DNA of 48,424 nucleotides from Pseudomonadota bacterium (GTDB lineage: Bacteria > Pseudomonadota > Alphaproteobacteria > Rhizobiales > Pleomorphomonadaceae), in contig JAGSYV010000072.1 of NCBI GenBank assembly GCA_018262505.1, positions 1 through 48,424 on the forward strand, read 5' to 3'. Under the pieces are notes generated by a model that was given only the letters and a program-made list of their open reading frames with translations, did no database searches and had not been told where the DNA came from. Made by a program: the position numbers and the translations under genes. Position 1 is the stretch's first letter. Every line of letters starts with the position of its first letter. This document shows, piece after piece, positions 1 through 7,660 of the stretch.

Positions 1-28
1 TCCGCAATTGTCCGTAGAGAGGTCAGCC

Positions 29-1195
29 TTGTCCGCCCTTGAAGAGATCGCCGCCATCGCCGGGGAAGCCGTGCTCTGGCGCCGCGATCTGCATCGCCGT
101 CCCGAACTGCTCTATGCCCTCGACGAGACTTCCGCCTTCGTGGCCCAAAAGCTCGGCTCTTTCGGCCTTGACGAAGTTGTGACCGGCGTTGGCGGCAGCG
201 GCGTCGTCGGCGTACTCCGGGGGCGGCCGGGCAACCGCGCCGTGGCGCTACGCGCCGACATGGACGCGCTGCCCATCGAAGAGATCACCGGCGCGCCCTG
301 GGCTTCCGAGAACCCCGGCGCCATGCATGCCTGCGGCCACGATGGCCACACCGCGACGCTGCTTGCCGCCGCCCGCCGCCTCGCCGCCGACCGTGACTTC
401 GCCGGCACCGTCGTCTTCGTCTTCCAGCCCGCCGAAGAAGGAGGCGCCGGCGCCCGGGCGATGATCGACGACGGCCTGTTCGACCGATTCCCCGTCGACG
501 AGATCTTCGGCATCCACAACCTGCCGGGCCTGCCGGTCGGTCGCTTCGCCGTGCGATCCGGCGCCATCATGGCCTCGACGGACCGTTTCTATATCGACAT
601 CCTCGGTCGGGGCGGGCATGCGGCTCGTCCGCACGAGACGATCGACCCCATTCTCGTCGGCGCCCAACTGGTCACCGCCCTCCAGTCGATCGTGGCGCGC
701 AACACCGACCCGCTCGCTTCGGGCGTTGTATCGGTCACCACCTTTCACGCCGGCAACACCGACAATGTCATTCCGCAGACCGCTCGCCTCTCCGGCACCG
801 TCCGCGCACTCGATGAGAAGGTCCGCGCCGCACTCGAAGCGTCGGTTAGCCGCATCGCCACGGCGGTCGCGAGCACCTTTGGCGCCGAAGCGCGCGTCGC
901 CTACGAGCGTGGTTATCCTGTAACGGTCAACCACACTTCGGCAGCTGCACGGGTCGGCGACGTCGTTGAAGAGCTACTCGGCAGCAGCGCCATCGATCGA
1001 GCCGGAGCGCCGCTGATGGCCGCCGAGGATTTCTCCTACTACCTCGAGCGCGTGCCGGGGGCCTATTTCTTCATGGGCAACGGTCCGTCGGCCGGCCTGC
1101 ATCATCCGGCCTATGATTTCGCCGACGAAGCTATCGCACCCGGCGCTGCCGTCTGGAGCGCCTTGGCCAAGGCCAGCCTTGCCGCGATCGACTGA
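29..1195 (+). CDS. M20-family amidohydrolase (hippurate/N-acyl amino acid hydrolase type)
   Basis: Predicted metal-dependent cytosolic hydrolase that removes acyl groups from N-acyl amino acids or related amides (M20D, HipO/IAA-amino-acid-hydrolase-like). The metal-binding motif HACGHDGHT is near residue 100 and the catalytic pair follows in QPAEEGGAGA near residue 135; a late AAEDFSYY and HHPAYDF complete the family signature. I prefer the TTG at 29 because AGAGAGG lies 6 bases upstream and the product then begins like the family; a TTG at 8 is in the same frame, and the frame is open to the left edge, so the start could lie outside. Length (388 aa) is normal. The exact substrate cannot be told from sequence; the family call is firm. 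Confidence 0.9.
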   Translation: MSALEEIAAIAGEAVLWRRDLHRRPELLYALDETSAFVAQKLGSFGLDEVVTGVGGSGVVGVLRGRPGNRAVALRADMDALPIEEITGAPWASENPGAMHACGHDGHTATLLAAARRLAADRDFAGTVVFVFQPAEEGGAGARAMIDDGLFDRFPVDEIFGIHNLPGLPVGRFAVRSGAIMASTDRFYIDILGRGGHAARPHETIDPILVGAQLVTALQSIVARNTDPLASGVVSVTTFHAGNTDNVIPQTARLSGTVRALDEKVRAALEASVSRIATAVASTFGAEARVAYERGYPVTVNHTSAAARVGDVVEELLGSSAIDRAGAPLMAAEDFSYYLERVPGAYFFMGNGPSAGLHHPAYDFADEAIAPGAAVWSALAKASLAAID

Positions 1196-1203
1196 TCGCA
1201 AAA

Positions 1204-1251
1204 GCTCGGACTTAAGGCTTTGGGAACCGGAGCCTTCTACCTTGTCCGAGC
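1204..1251. other. nested hairpin between the amidohydrolase and the protease
   Basis: Two inverted repeats sit one inside the other: outer arms GCTCGGAC (1204-1211) and GTCCGAGC (1244-1251), inner arms AAGGCT (1214-1219) and AGCCTT (1231-1236). Both pairs are perfect. There is no T-run after the outer arm, so it is not a canonical intrinsic terminator. It could be a processed or Rho-associated 3' end of the first gene or a structured leader for the next one. Confidence 0.5.
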
Positions 1252-1278
1252 GGCCAATGTGGTCGCGCGGAGGAAACG

Positions 1279-1788
1279 ATGCTCCGTCTGCTGGGATTGG
1301 TACTGGCCGCGACGGTGGCGATCGGTTTCTTCGCGCCGGAGTTGCAACGACTTGCCGACATGTCGCCGGCGAACGAAGCGCCGAAGCCGGTTGCAACGCC
1401 AAAGCCGGCGGTCATGCTGGGTCGGGTGGAGATTGCCGCCGATAGTCGCGGCCACTTTATTCTCACCGGTCGCGTCAACGGCCGGCCGCTGACCATGCTC
1501 GCCGACACAGGCGCGACGCTGGTCGCGCTGCGGGCCTCCGACGCAAAGGCCGCCGGCCTCATCGTTCTGCCGGGCGACTACACCGCGAAAGTATCGACCG
1601 CCGGTGGTGTTACCGAAGCCGCGCGCGTGCGCGTCCGGGAGATTGAAATCGGCGACATCCGTGTGACCGATGTCGACGCCCTCGTGCTGCCCGACAATCG
1701 GCTCGCCACCAACCTGCTTGGCATGAGTTTTCTCGGCCGCCTCAAGGCCTTCTCCATCGAGAACAGGCGTCTTGTGCTGAGCCAGTAG
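1279..1788 (+). CDS. membrane-anchored retropepsin-like aspartic protease (TIGR02281 type)
   Basis: A 169-aa protein with an N-terminal hydrophobic segment (residues about 2-20) and a single aspartic-protease motif, LADTGAT near residue 76, in a domain that begins after the Pro/Ala-rich linker. This matches the small clan-AA retropepsin-like proteases of alphaproteobacteria, which work as dimers because each chain brings one catalytic Asp. It probably faces the periplasm, anchored in the inner membrane. The ATG follows GGAGG by a normal spacing. Substrate is unknown. The gene converges with the PAS protein on the other strand (24 bases between the stops). Confidence 0.8.
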   Translation: MLRLLGLVLAATVAIGFFAPELQRLADMSPANEAPKPVATPKPAVMLGRVEIAADSRGHFILTGRVNGRPLTMLADTGATLVALRASDAKAAGLIVLPGDYTAKVSTAGGVTEAARVRVREIEIGDIRVTDVDALVLPDNRLATNLLGMSFLGRLKAFSIENRRLVLSQ

Positions 1789-1811
1789 ACCGGTGACGCG
1801 CCGGAGAGGCC

Positions 1812-3443
1812 TCATTGCGCCGTCTTCGACTTCATCGTCGTCTGCATGCGTTCGGCGGCGCCGCGCAGAACAACACGCACGACAACCGTTCCGTTGTCGT
1901 CTTTCTCCACTTCGGGGAGCTGGCCATCGACGCGAGCAACCGCGGCTTTGAGGGCAGCGAGCGCCAGATTGGTATCGGCAACGCAGGCGCCCTTGGTCCC
2001 GCCGCTGGCGGCGCGCGCTTGCACCTGCAAAACGGCGGTTTCAAAGTCGATGCCTCGAATGTCGATCCGCATATCGATCGGCAGGCTACCAACCTGCGTA
2101 TACGCCACGAAGGCGGCAAAGCGCGCAACTGCGCGAAGGTTTTCCGCACCGCCGGCCAGTTCCGGATCTTCACCCTCGACCTCGGAAGCCTGCACGGCCT
2201 TCGCTTCGGCCGCCGTGTCGAGCCATTCGCGCACGAAGGAGGTGATCTGCAGGTGGTCATGGCTCTTCTTGCCACCGCCCATCAGCGCAAGACAGGCCTC
2301 CAGCATCTGCTTGTATTCAAAGGTTCTCGTCGTGGCCTTGGCAACGTCTTCCATACCGGCCTTGAGCGCCGCCTCCGCTGCGACACGCCCACCATAGAGC
2401 GAACTGATATCGACGCCGACCAGAACGTTCACCGGCGCCCGGGTTTCCGCTCCGAGTACCAGCGAAGCTATGAGCGCCTGCTTCGGCCCGTTGGGCGTTG
2501 GAAATTCCACCGGCCGGATACCGCTCTTATAGATATCGACATAGGCCTTTAGGCCGTGACGCGCTCCGCTCGCAACGTCGCGCAACATGAGCGGCGAGAC
2601 TTCATTGGTCCTGAGGATGTCGCGTCCGAACAGGCGTGCGCAGGAAGGATTGGCGAAGAAGGGATGGCCGTCACCATTGATCTGCAGCACCGCGAAGGGC
2701 GACGACTCGATAATCGTGTCGGCCACCATGACGCGGGTCCGCCAAACGTCGGCCAGCATCGACCGCAAGCACTCGAAGGCGAAGGTCAGTCTGCCAACCT
2801 CACCGCCCCACGCCCTGAGCGGTTGGGTGCGATCCGCCGCGGCGGGATCCTGCAACATGGCCTCGACCACTGCCCGGACGCGATGCAACGGCCACCAGAC
2901 CATCAGCATCATGACCATCTCGGTAATCGCCGCCGCCGCCGCTCCCCCGCCAAGCGCTATGATAACTGCCCGGTCGTCGCGAATGGTTTCGAGACTGCCG
3001 ATCTCGCCAACGTCGACGCGCAGGAAGATGTGGAATGGGGTGAGTGAAGCCTCCGGCGGATAATAGAAATCAGCCTTGCTGCTGCCGGCCGGCCGAAACA
3101 CGGTGTGCCCGGTACGCATGACCGAGTTGAAGCTCGCCTCAATGTGCTCGCCGAAAACCTGCTGTTCATGTCCGGAGCCATCGTAGAGAACGCCGCCCCT
3201 GATGGCACCGATCACCACCAGCCGTTCGGCCACGCGGGTAATTTCGTCAGCTTTGTTCTGAAAGCGAGGGTCGATCGCCGCCGAAAGAATCTTGCCGACG
3301 TCGGCGTACCGCCGCTCAAGGTAGTGTTCATCGTCCTGATCGCGCACGAAGGTGGTGATCGAGAGGAGAGCAACGAGTACGGCACCGAAGGCGAACACCG
3401 ACGGTCTTAGAATCGTGGAGATGTGGAACGCCGGGGATGCCAC
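1812..3443 (-). CDS. membrane PAS-domain protein, kinase-like but without recognisable catalytic motifs
   Basis: A 543-aa protein with an N-terminal transmembrane segment (about 13-30), an extracytoplasmic region, a second hydrophobic segment (about 160-185), a HAMP-like linker and a PAS domain near residues 245-340. The C-terminal 200 residues look like a histidine-kinase-derived module, but I find no H-box histidine and no N, G1 or G2 ATP-binding motifs. It may sense a signal and act through protein contacts, or be a degenerate kinase. It is encoded opposite the Tad pilus locus's left end, separated from the nearest TadE/G gene by about 135 bases; a functional link is only positional. Confidence 0.6.
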   Translation of the reverse strand: MASPAFHISTILRPSVFAFGAVLVALLSITTFVRDQDDEHYLERRYADVGKILSAAIDPRFQNKADEITRVAERLVVIGAIRGGVLYDGSGHEQQVFGEHIEASFNSVMRTGHTVFRPAGSSKADFYYPPEASLTPFHIFLRVDVGEIGSLETIRDDRAVIIALGGGAAAAAITEMVMMLMVWWPLHRVRAVVEAMLQDPAAADRTQPLRAWGGEVGRLTFAFECLRSMLADVWRTRVMVADTIIESSPFAVLQINGDGHPFFANPSCARLFGRDILRTNEVSPLMLRDVASGARHGLKAYVDIYKSGIRPVEFPTPNGPKQALIASLVLGAETRAPVNVLVGVDISSLYGGRVAAEAALKAGMEDVAKATTRTFEYKQMLEACLALMGGGKKSHDHLQITSFVREWLDTAAEAKAVQASEVEGEDPELAGGAENLRAVARFAAFVAYTQVGSLPIDMRIDIRGIDFETAVLQVQARAASGGTKGACVADTNLALAALKAAVARVDGQLPEVEKDDNGTVVVRVVLRGAAERMQTTMKSKTAQ

Positions 3444-3579
3444 GGGATTCAGTCTCTCGGGAAGGGCGCCAGACCGTACTTGCAGGCACTTTATCAGGTC
3501 CGTCTTGCCGGCTCGTTAACTGTCATCTCCGCTTTTGGCTGGCGCGACTTCGTCCCGGAAACCCGATCCCTCTCCCTGA

Positions 3580-4167
3580 TTAGCCGGTGAAAGCGATCGT
3601 CGTTCCTTGCCGCGGCTTCAGGTAGAAGATGTGACTGAGATTATAGACCGAGCTGCCGGTGATGCTTTGCATGATGCTGGCGAAAGGAGAATTGTAGGCA
3701 TAGGTGACCCGGCCGACCACCACCTCGTCGCCAACCGAGGCAATGGCGCTGGGCACCTTCAGCCCGCTGGGCGGCGCCGCCTTTGCCGTCGCGGCGGTGT
3801 CGTGTCGTGCCTTCGACCAGGCGACGGTCTGCCCGGACGACGTGACGTCGACGACGACGACCACCACCTTGGCCACAGAGGAATCATACGGCTCGAGGAT
3901 GGCTGTTGTCGCGTCGAAGATGCTGTTCATCAAGGTCGTGCTGACCGAAGTCTGCTGGGCGACAAGATCTGAAATGGTGCTGGCGGCCCGACTGACCTTG
4001 CGGTCAAGGATGAGAGCCGTCGTCAGTTCGCCGCAACCGGCGTAGATCACCAGCATCAGCGGCAGGATCAGCGCAAACTCAACAGCGGACACGCCGCCGC
4101 GTTCCACCACAAAGCGCCGGACGAGCCGGATAAACCTCCTCGTCATCGCAGGGAGCCGGTCTACCAT
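3580..4167 (-). CDS. TadE/TadG-family minor pseudopilin (second of pair)
   Basis: A 195-aa protein with a short basic N-terminus, then ERGGVSAVEFALILPLML, the TadE-like segment in which the glycine/glutamate and hydrophobic helix resemble a type IV prepilin. The remaining part is an extracytoplasmic domain. TadE/G proteins are processed by the TadV/CpaA peptidase and are needed for Tad pilus assembly. Its start overlaps the stop of the preceding TadE/G gene by 7 bases, so translation is probably coupled. It is the last gene of a three-gene leftward set that faces away from flp. Confidence 0.85.
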   Translation of the reverse strand: MVDRLPAMTRRFIRLVRRFVVERGGVSAVEFALILPLMLVIYAGCGELTTALILDRKVSRAASTISDLVAQQTSVSTTLMNSIFDATTAILEPYDSSVAKVVVVVVDVTSSGQTVAWSKARHDTAATAKAAPPSGLKVPSAIASVGDEVVVGRVTYAYNSPFASIMQSITGSSVYNLSHIFYLKPRQGTTIAFTG

Positions 4168-4664
4168 GGGAAGGGTTCCGTCTGGAAAGCAACGACGGCG
4201 CCGAGCAACTGGTCGCCGCTAGCTAGCCTGGGGGTACTTCGCGTCAGCAAATTGAACATGACGGGCCAAGCGTAGAAGGTGCGAACCACGATGATCTCGC
4301 TTTTATTGCCATTTGTATAATTTGTCGACGTAATGTTCCCATCTTTATCTAGCGGACTGGTCGGCGCATAAGCCCCAAAACTCGAATAAGACTGAACGTC
4401 GACATAAAGTCGTGCGTCACAATCAACAAGATTGATCATACCGGCGCAGACTTTGTCTTTGAACAGCTTTTGGCTGAGTGATTGCGCCTTGGCCTCGCCC
4501 GTTCGGATCAGACGCGATGCCGACACCGTCGCCGTATCGAGCACCTGACCGACGAAGAACATCAAGGCCATCTCGAGAATGGCGAACAGCAGCAGGAAGA
4601 ATGGAATTGAGACGATGGCAAATTCCATGGCCACCGCGCCGCGGCGGTCATCAAGCAGCCGCAT
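4161..4664 (-). CDS. TadE/TadG-family minor pseudopilin (first of pair)
   Basis: I place the start at the ATG ending at 4664 (begins MRLLDDRRG), with GAGGTG about 9 bases upstream; the frame stays open much further, but that extension is Arg/Pro-rich and does not look like protein. The 168-aa product has the TadE signature RRGAVAMEFAIVSIPFF followed by a hydrophobic helix (about 12-40) and a small outer domain with cysteines (KVCAGM, LVDCDA) that may pair. Role: minor subunit or assembly factor of the Tad pilus, processed by CpaA. Overlaps the next TadE/G gene. Confidence 0.85.
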   Translation of the reverse strand: MRLLDDRRGAVAMEFAIVSIPFFLLLFAILEMALMFFVGQVLDTATVSASRLIRTGEAKAQSLSQKLFKDKVCAGMINLVDCDARLYVDVQSYSSFGAYAPTSPLDKDGNITSTNYTNGNKSEIIVVRTFYAWPVMFNLLTRSTPRLASGDQLLGAVVAFQTEPFPW

Positions 4665-4812
4665 GTGTGGCGACACCTCGCCGGCCGCGACGGCCGGGCG
4701 GGAACGGTGAAGGGGCCAGGGCAAGCGCAATGAAACTTCTCCCCGCGGCGATTTGGCTCGCAAGGTCAAGTTTGCCTGGAACACCTTACCAAGCGGTGTA
4801 GCCGGCCGCACA

Positions 4813-5352
4813 CTATTGACTATTCGGCGCGGCCGGAACTGAAGCGTTCGGAGTACCGCTGCCCGCAGTGCCACCGGTCGAGGCGGTGGTCGTGCTGCCG
4901 CTGCCGGCGCCGTTATGCTGGGCGACTTGGCCGAGAATGCCCCCGAAATGTTCGGAGTCATCGCCGGGCACGGCGGCGGGCTGGCATTCCGGCAGGCAGC
5001 TCAAAGACTGCCGTTTTGCTCCCTTGTAGACCGTAACGAAGTTTTCCGACGCCGCGAGCACGGCGAGTTGCACGTCGGTGATGGTCTCGCCTTGCTCGTC
5101 GAGCACGATGAGGTTGGTCTGGCCGTAGGCACGCCCGGTGACGATAAGCGTCTGTGAGTCTTGCAGCGTTGCGTCGGCGATCGATGGATTACCGATGACG
5201 ATCGTGCTGGCCGGAGCCGCCAGTCGATAGATCTTGGCCTGGTCGAGTTCGACCTTCACCATATCGGCGGCACGGCCAGAAGTCGCCATGAGGGCGATGG
5301 GGCCAGCGAGAACCACGGCCAGCAACGCCGAACGAACAAGCCTCTTGGACAT
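4813..5352 (-). CDS. pilus assembly protein with CpaC-type N-terminal (secretin N/BON-like) domain
   Basis: A 179-aa protein read from the ATG ending at 5352 (MSKRLVRS), which has GGAG at 6-base spacing and opens a signal peptide ending near GRAADM. The domain after it (about residues 30-110, including VIGNPSIADATL and GQTNLIVLD) is the same module found at the start of the CpaC secretin, but no secretin channel domain follows. Instead there is CLPEC, likely a disulphide, and a low-complexity Gly/Ser/Thr/Ala tail. Such stand-alone proteins are common beside rhizobial tad loci and probably sit in the periplasm near the secretin. It is first in the leftward TadE/G group. Confidence 0.8.
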   Translation of the reverse strand: MSKRLVRSALLAVVLAGPIALMATSGRAADMVKVELDQAKIYRLAAPASTIVIGNPSIADATLQDSQTLIVTGRAYGQTNLIVLDEQGETITDVQLAVLAASENFVTVYKGAKRQSLSCLPECQPAAVPGDDSEHFGGILGQVAQHNGAGSGSTTTASTGGTAGSGTPNASVPAAPNSQ

Positions 5353-5760
5353 GGGGCGCTCCGGTAACCATCTATTCACTGCGATCATCCCCGAAGTTGG
5401 TAAACAAAGCGCCAACGCCCTTGCGCTTCCCCGCGTTCCAGTTTCGCGAAGGGATTACTGGGCCAGAATGGCTTTCAAACTGACCACGTCGGCAAGCGCC
5501 GTTTCCTGGGAGAAAAGGCGGTTTATGGCCCCGGCGGCCTTCAATGCCGATTTATCGCCACGTAAAGGAAGAGTTTTTTGCCTACGCGTTCAGTTAACTT
5601 TAACCATCTAACAACTTCTGCCGATAGGGCCGAGTTTCACTGATCGCCTTAACTCGGTGGAAACAGCTCACGGCCTAAATTGACCCCGGTTCAGACGGGT
5701 CAGGCGAAATTAGACCTTCGAACCTGTGCTGTCAGATAAGTGAGCTTAGGAGTACCCCAA
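5353..5760. promoter_or_regulatory. divergent regulatory region between the TadE/G group and flp
   Basis: About 400 bases without a gene, bounded by two divergent pilus transcription units, so it should hold both promoters. Visible features: an AT-richer block with TTAAC half-sites near 5592-5612 (resembling CtrA half sites but not spaced TTAA-N7-TTAA), and an inverted repeat TGACCCCG (5681-5688) / CGGGTCA (5696-5702) about 60 bases before the flp start. The flp ribosome-binding site is TAGGAG at 5747-5752. I could not define a convincing -35/-10 pair. Confidence 0.5.
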
Positions 5761-5934
5761 ATGAAGGCTCTCGTTTCGCGTTTCCTGAAGGACGAGTCCG
5801 GCGCCACCGCCATCGAATACGGCCTGATCGCCTCGCTGATCGCCGTTGCTATCATTTCTGCCGCCGGCCTCCTTGGCAACAACATTGCCGCTAGCTTCAA
5901 CTCGATTGCCGGCAAGATGCAGAACGCTACCTGA
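5761..5934 (+). CDS. flp: Flp-family type IVb major pilin
   Basis: A 57-aa prepilin with the classical layout: short charged leader (MKALVSRFLKDESG), predicted CpaA cleavage after the glycine, then ATAIEYGLIASLIAV, where the Glu-Tyr pair at mature positions 5-6 is the Flp hallmark, and a hydrophobic helix followed by a very short tail. The ATG at 5761 has TAGGAG about 8 bases upstream; an upstream in-frame GTG at 5740 would only add a few residues before the leader and is unlikely. It is the first gene of the rightward tad set and is followed by its own strong terminator, consistent with the major subunit being made in excess. Confidence 0.95.
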   Translation: MKALVSRFLKDESGATAIEYGLIASLIAVAIISAAGLLGNNIAASFNSIAGKMQNAT

Positions 5935-6031
5935 GATCCAGCCGAAAATTCTGCGTGACTGCTTTCGACCGAAAGTCGAAGACGAGGCAGAATGTGTTGC
6001 TCTGGCACGGATGTGCTGGAATCAACTGCGC

Positions 6032-6067
6032 AAGGGGAGGCCGCCCTGGCCTCCCCTTACGCTTTTT
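6032..6067 (+). terminator. intrinsic terminator after flp
   Basis: Perfect 11-bp stem, AAGGGGAGGCC (6032-6042) and GGCCTCCCCTT (6048-6058), with a 5-base loop, followed by ACGCTTTTT. It lies about 100 bases after flp and before cpaA, so most flp transcripts should end here. Confidence 0.88.
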
Positions 6068-6163
6068 AGATGATCAGAACTTACTATTCAGACGCCGTTT
6101 ACCCAGCACCGCTAGCGTCGGTCGCCGTCACTCCCTCCGGAAGACACGCGGAGAAAAGTCGTC

Positions 6164-6676
6164 ATGCTCATCCTGGCAGCCCTTCTCACGGCGGTCTTCC
6201 CAGTCGTGGTCACGGTTTCCGCCTGCTACGATCTCCTGACGATGCAGATTCCCAACCGCTTTCCAGCCGCGCTTGCGATCACGTTTCTGGTGCTGGCACC
6301 TCTGTCCGGCCTGACGCTCCCCACGATTGGCATCCATCTCCTCGTCGGCTTGGCTCTCCTTGCCGGCACCTTCGCTCTCTTTGCCTTCGGCTTTCTGGGT
6401 GGTGGCGATGCCAAGCTCGCATCGGCCATCGCGCTCTGGCTCGGCATTGAACAGGCTCTGCCTTTCCTGGTGCTGACCGCCCTGTTCGGCGGCGCGCTGT
6501 CACTCGTCGTGCTGGCCTTCCGTTCGATACCGCTCCCAGGTTTCCTGCTCGGCTGGCCTCCAGCGTGGCGTCTGCACGAAAAGGGCGCCGGCGTTCCCTA
6601 CGGCGTGGCACTCGCTGCGGCCACGCTCGTCGTTTTTCCCGATACGCAGTGGTTCGTCATCCTCGCCAAGATATGA
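6164..6676 (+). CDS. cpaA: Tad prepilin peptidase (A24 family)
   Basis: A 170-aa integral membrane aspartic protease that cleaves the leader of Flp and the TadE/G pseudopilins. The two catalytic aspartates are visible: YDLLTMQIPN in the first cytoplasmic loop and GGGDAK after the second or third helix. Length and about six hydrophobic segments fit the short CpaA/TadV type, which lacks the N-methylase domain of PilD. The ATG follows CGGAG by about 10 bases. It lies between the flp terminator and cpaB and may have its own promoter or depend on readthrough. Confidence 0.93.
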   Translation: MLILAALLTAVFPVVVTVSACYDLLTMQIPNRFPAALAITFLVLAPLSGLTLPTIGIHLLVGLALLAGTFALFAFGFLGGGDAKLASAIALWLGIEQALPFLVLTALFGGALSLVVLAFRSIPLPGFLLGWPPAWRLHEKGAGVPYGVALAAATLVVFPDTQWFVILAKI

Positions 6677-6748
6677 GCCGGCTGCGGCCCCCAATTCCTG
6701 ACGATTCCTGAACGGATGCGACAAACCGACACGATTTCCAACACCTTA

Positions 6749-6763
6749 TTAACCATAAATTCA
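6749..6763. promoter_or_regulatory. possible degenerate CtrA site before cpaB
   Basis: TTAA-CCATAAA-TTCA at 6749-6763 matches the CtrA layout (TTAA-N7-TTAA) in spacing with one mismatch in the second half. It lies about 60 bases before the cpaB start. CtrA controls pilus genes in Caulobacter; here the assignment is by pattern only. Confidence 0.3.
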
Positions 6764-6824
6764 GCGTTACCCCGTGTACTTGGACGTTGAGTGGAACGCT
6801 CGTCCTAGGTCACGAGGCAACATC

Positions 6825-7619
6825 ATGCGCCCGATCCAATTGGTCATCCTGCTCGTCGCCGTCGGCGCTGCCGCCGGTGCCGGCCTCATAGCGACCCGGA
6901 TCGGCACGCGTGCACCGGAAGCGTCTCAGGAGGTCGCCACTCAGCCGGCAGCGCCTCCCATGGACCTCGAAGACGTACTCGTCGCCGCCAAGGATATCGG
7001 CATCGGCAAGACTGTCGATGCAGAGAACCTCGTCTGGAAACCTTGGCCGAAGGACGGGCTCAATGACGGCTATATTCAGCGGACGGGCGAGCCGGATGCC
7101 GTCACCAATCTGAAAGGCATGCTGGCGCGCAGCCCCATCCTGGCCGGTGAGCCGATCCGCAAGGCCAAGCTGGTGCGATCCGACCGCGGCTTCCTCGCCG
7201 CCGTGCTGCCCGAAGGCATGCGGGCCGTGGCAGTCCGTGTCAACGCCGCCTCGACAGCCGGCGGCTTCATCCTGCCGGAGGACCGCGTCGACATCCTGCT
7301 GGTGCGCCAGAAGGAGGCCAACGAAGCGGTGGCTGAAACCATCCTGACCGACGTGAGAGTGCTCGCCATCGATCAGTCGGTGCAGCAGACCGGCGACGAC
7401 AAGCAGCCATCGATGGTGGCGCAGAACACCGCAACGCTGGAGCTTACGCCCGACCAGACCGAGCTTATCACCCAGGCTCAGCAGATCGGCTCGATCTCAT
7501 TGGCACTGCGCCCTCTGGTCGACAGCGGCCAGCCCGCCGCTCGCCAGCGCAAACCCACCGGCGTCGCCGTCGTGAAATTCGGTGTCGTCTCCCGCGTCAC
7601 GGCTCAGCAAGCGCCATGA
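6825..7619 (+). CDS. cpaB: Flp pilus assembly protein CpaB (RcpC-like)
   Basis: The ATG at 6825 (MRPIQLVIL) follows GAGG by 7 bases and opens an N-terminal transmembrane helix (about 4-24). The 264-aa product then has a SAF-like domain (from about residue 45, with VLVAAKDIGIG, and AGEPIR around 100) and the RcpC/CpaB C-terminal region. CpaB is an inner-membrane-anchored periplasmic protein that works with the CpaC secretin. Its stop overlaps an ATG of the cpaC frame (ATGA at 7616-7619), consistent with coupled translation. Confidence 0.92.
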   Translation: MRPIQLVILLVAVGAAAGAGLIATRIGTRAPEASQEVATQPAAPPMDLEDVLVAAKDIGIGKTVDAENLVWKPWPKDGLNDGYIQRTGEPDAVTNLKGMLARSPILAGEPIRKAKLVRSDRGFLAAVLPEGMRAVAVRVNAASTAGGFILPEDRVDILLVRQKEANEAVAETILTDVRVLAIDQSVQQTGDDKQPSMVAQNTATLELTPDQTELITQAQQIGSISLALRPLVDSGQPAARQRKPTGVAVVKFGVVSRVTAQQAP

Positions 7620-7660
7620 ACCAAGCGTCCCGACCGATCGCAAACTCAGGAAACCCGGTC

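Noticed and set aside
1812-3443. Histidine kinase call for the PAS protein
   Set aside because: No phosphoacceptor His motif and no ATP-binding N/G boxes could be found in the C-terminal part.
5590-5612. Full CtrA box upstream of flp
   Set aside because: TTAAC half sites occur, but the spacing does not match TTAA-N7-TTAA.
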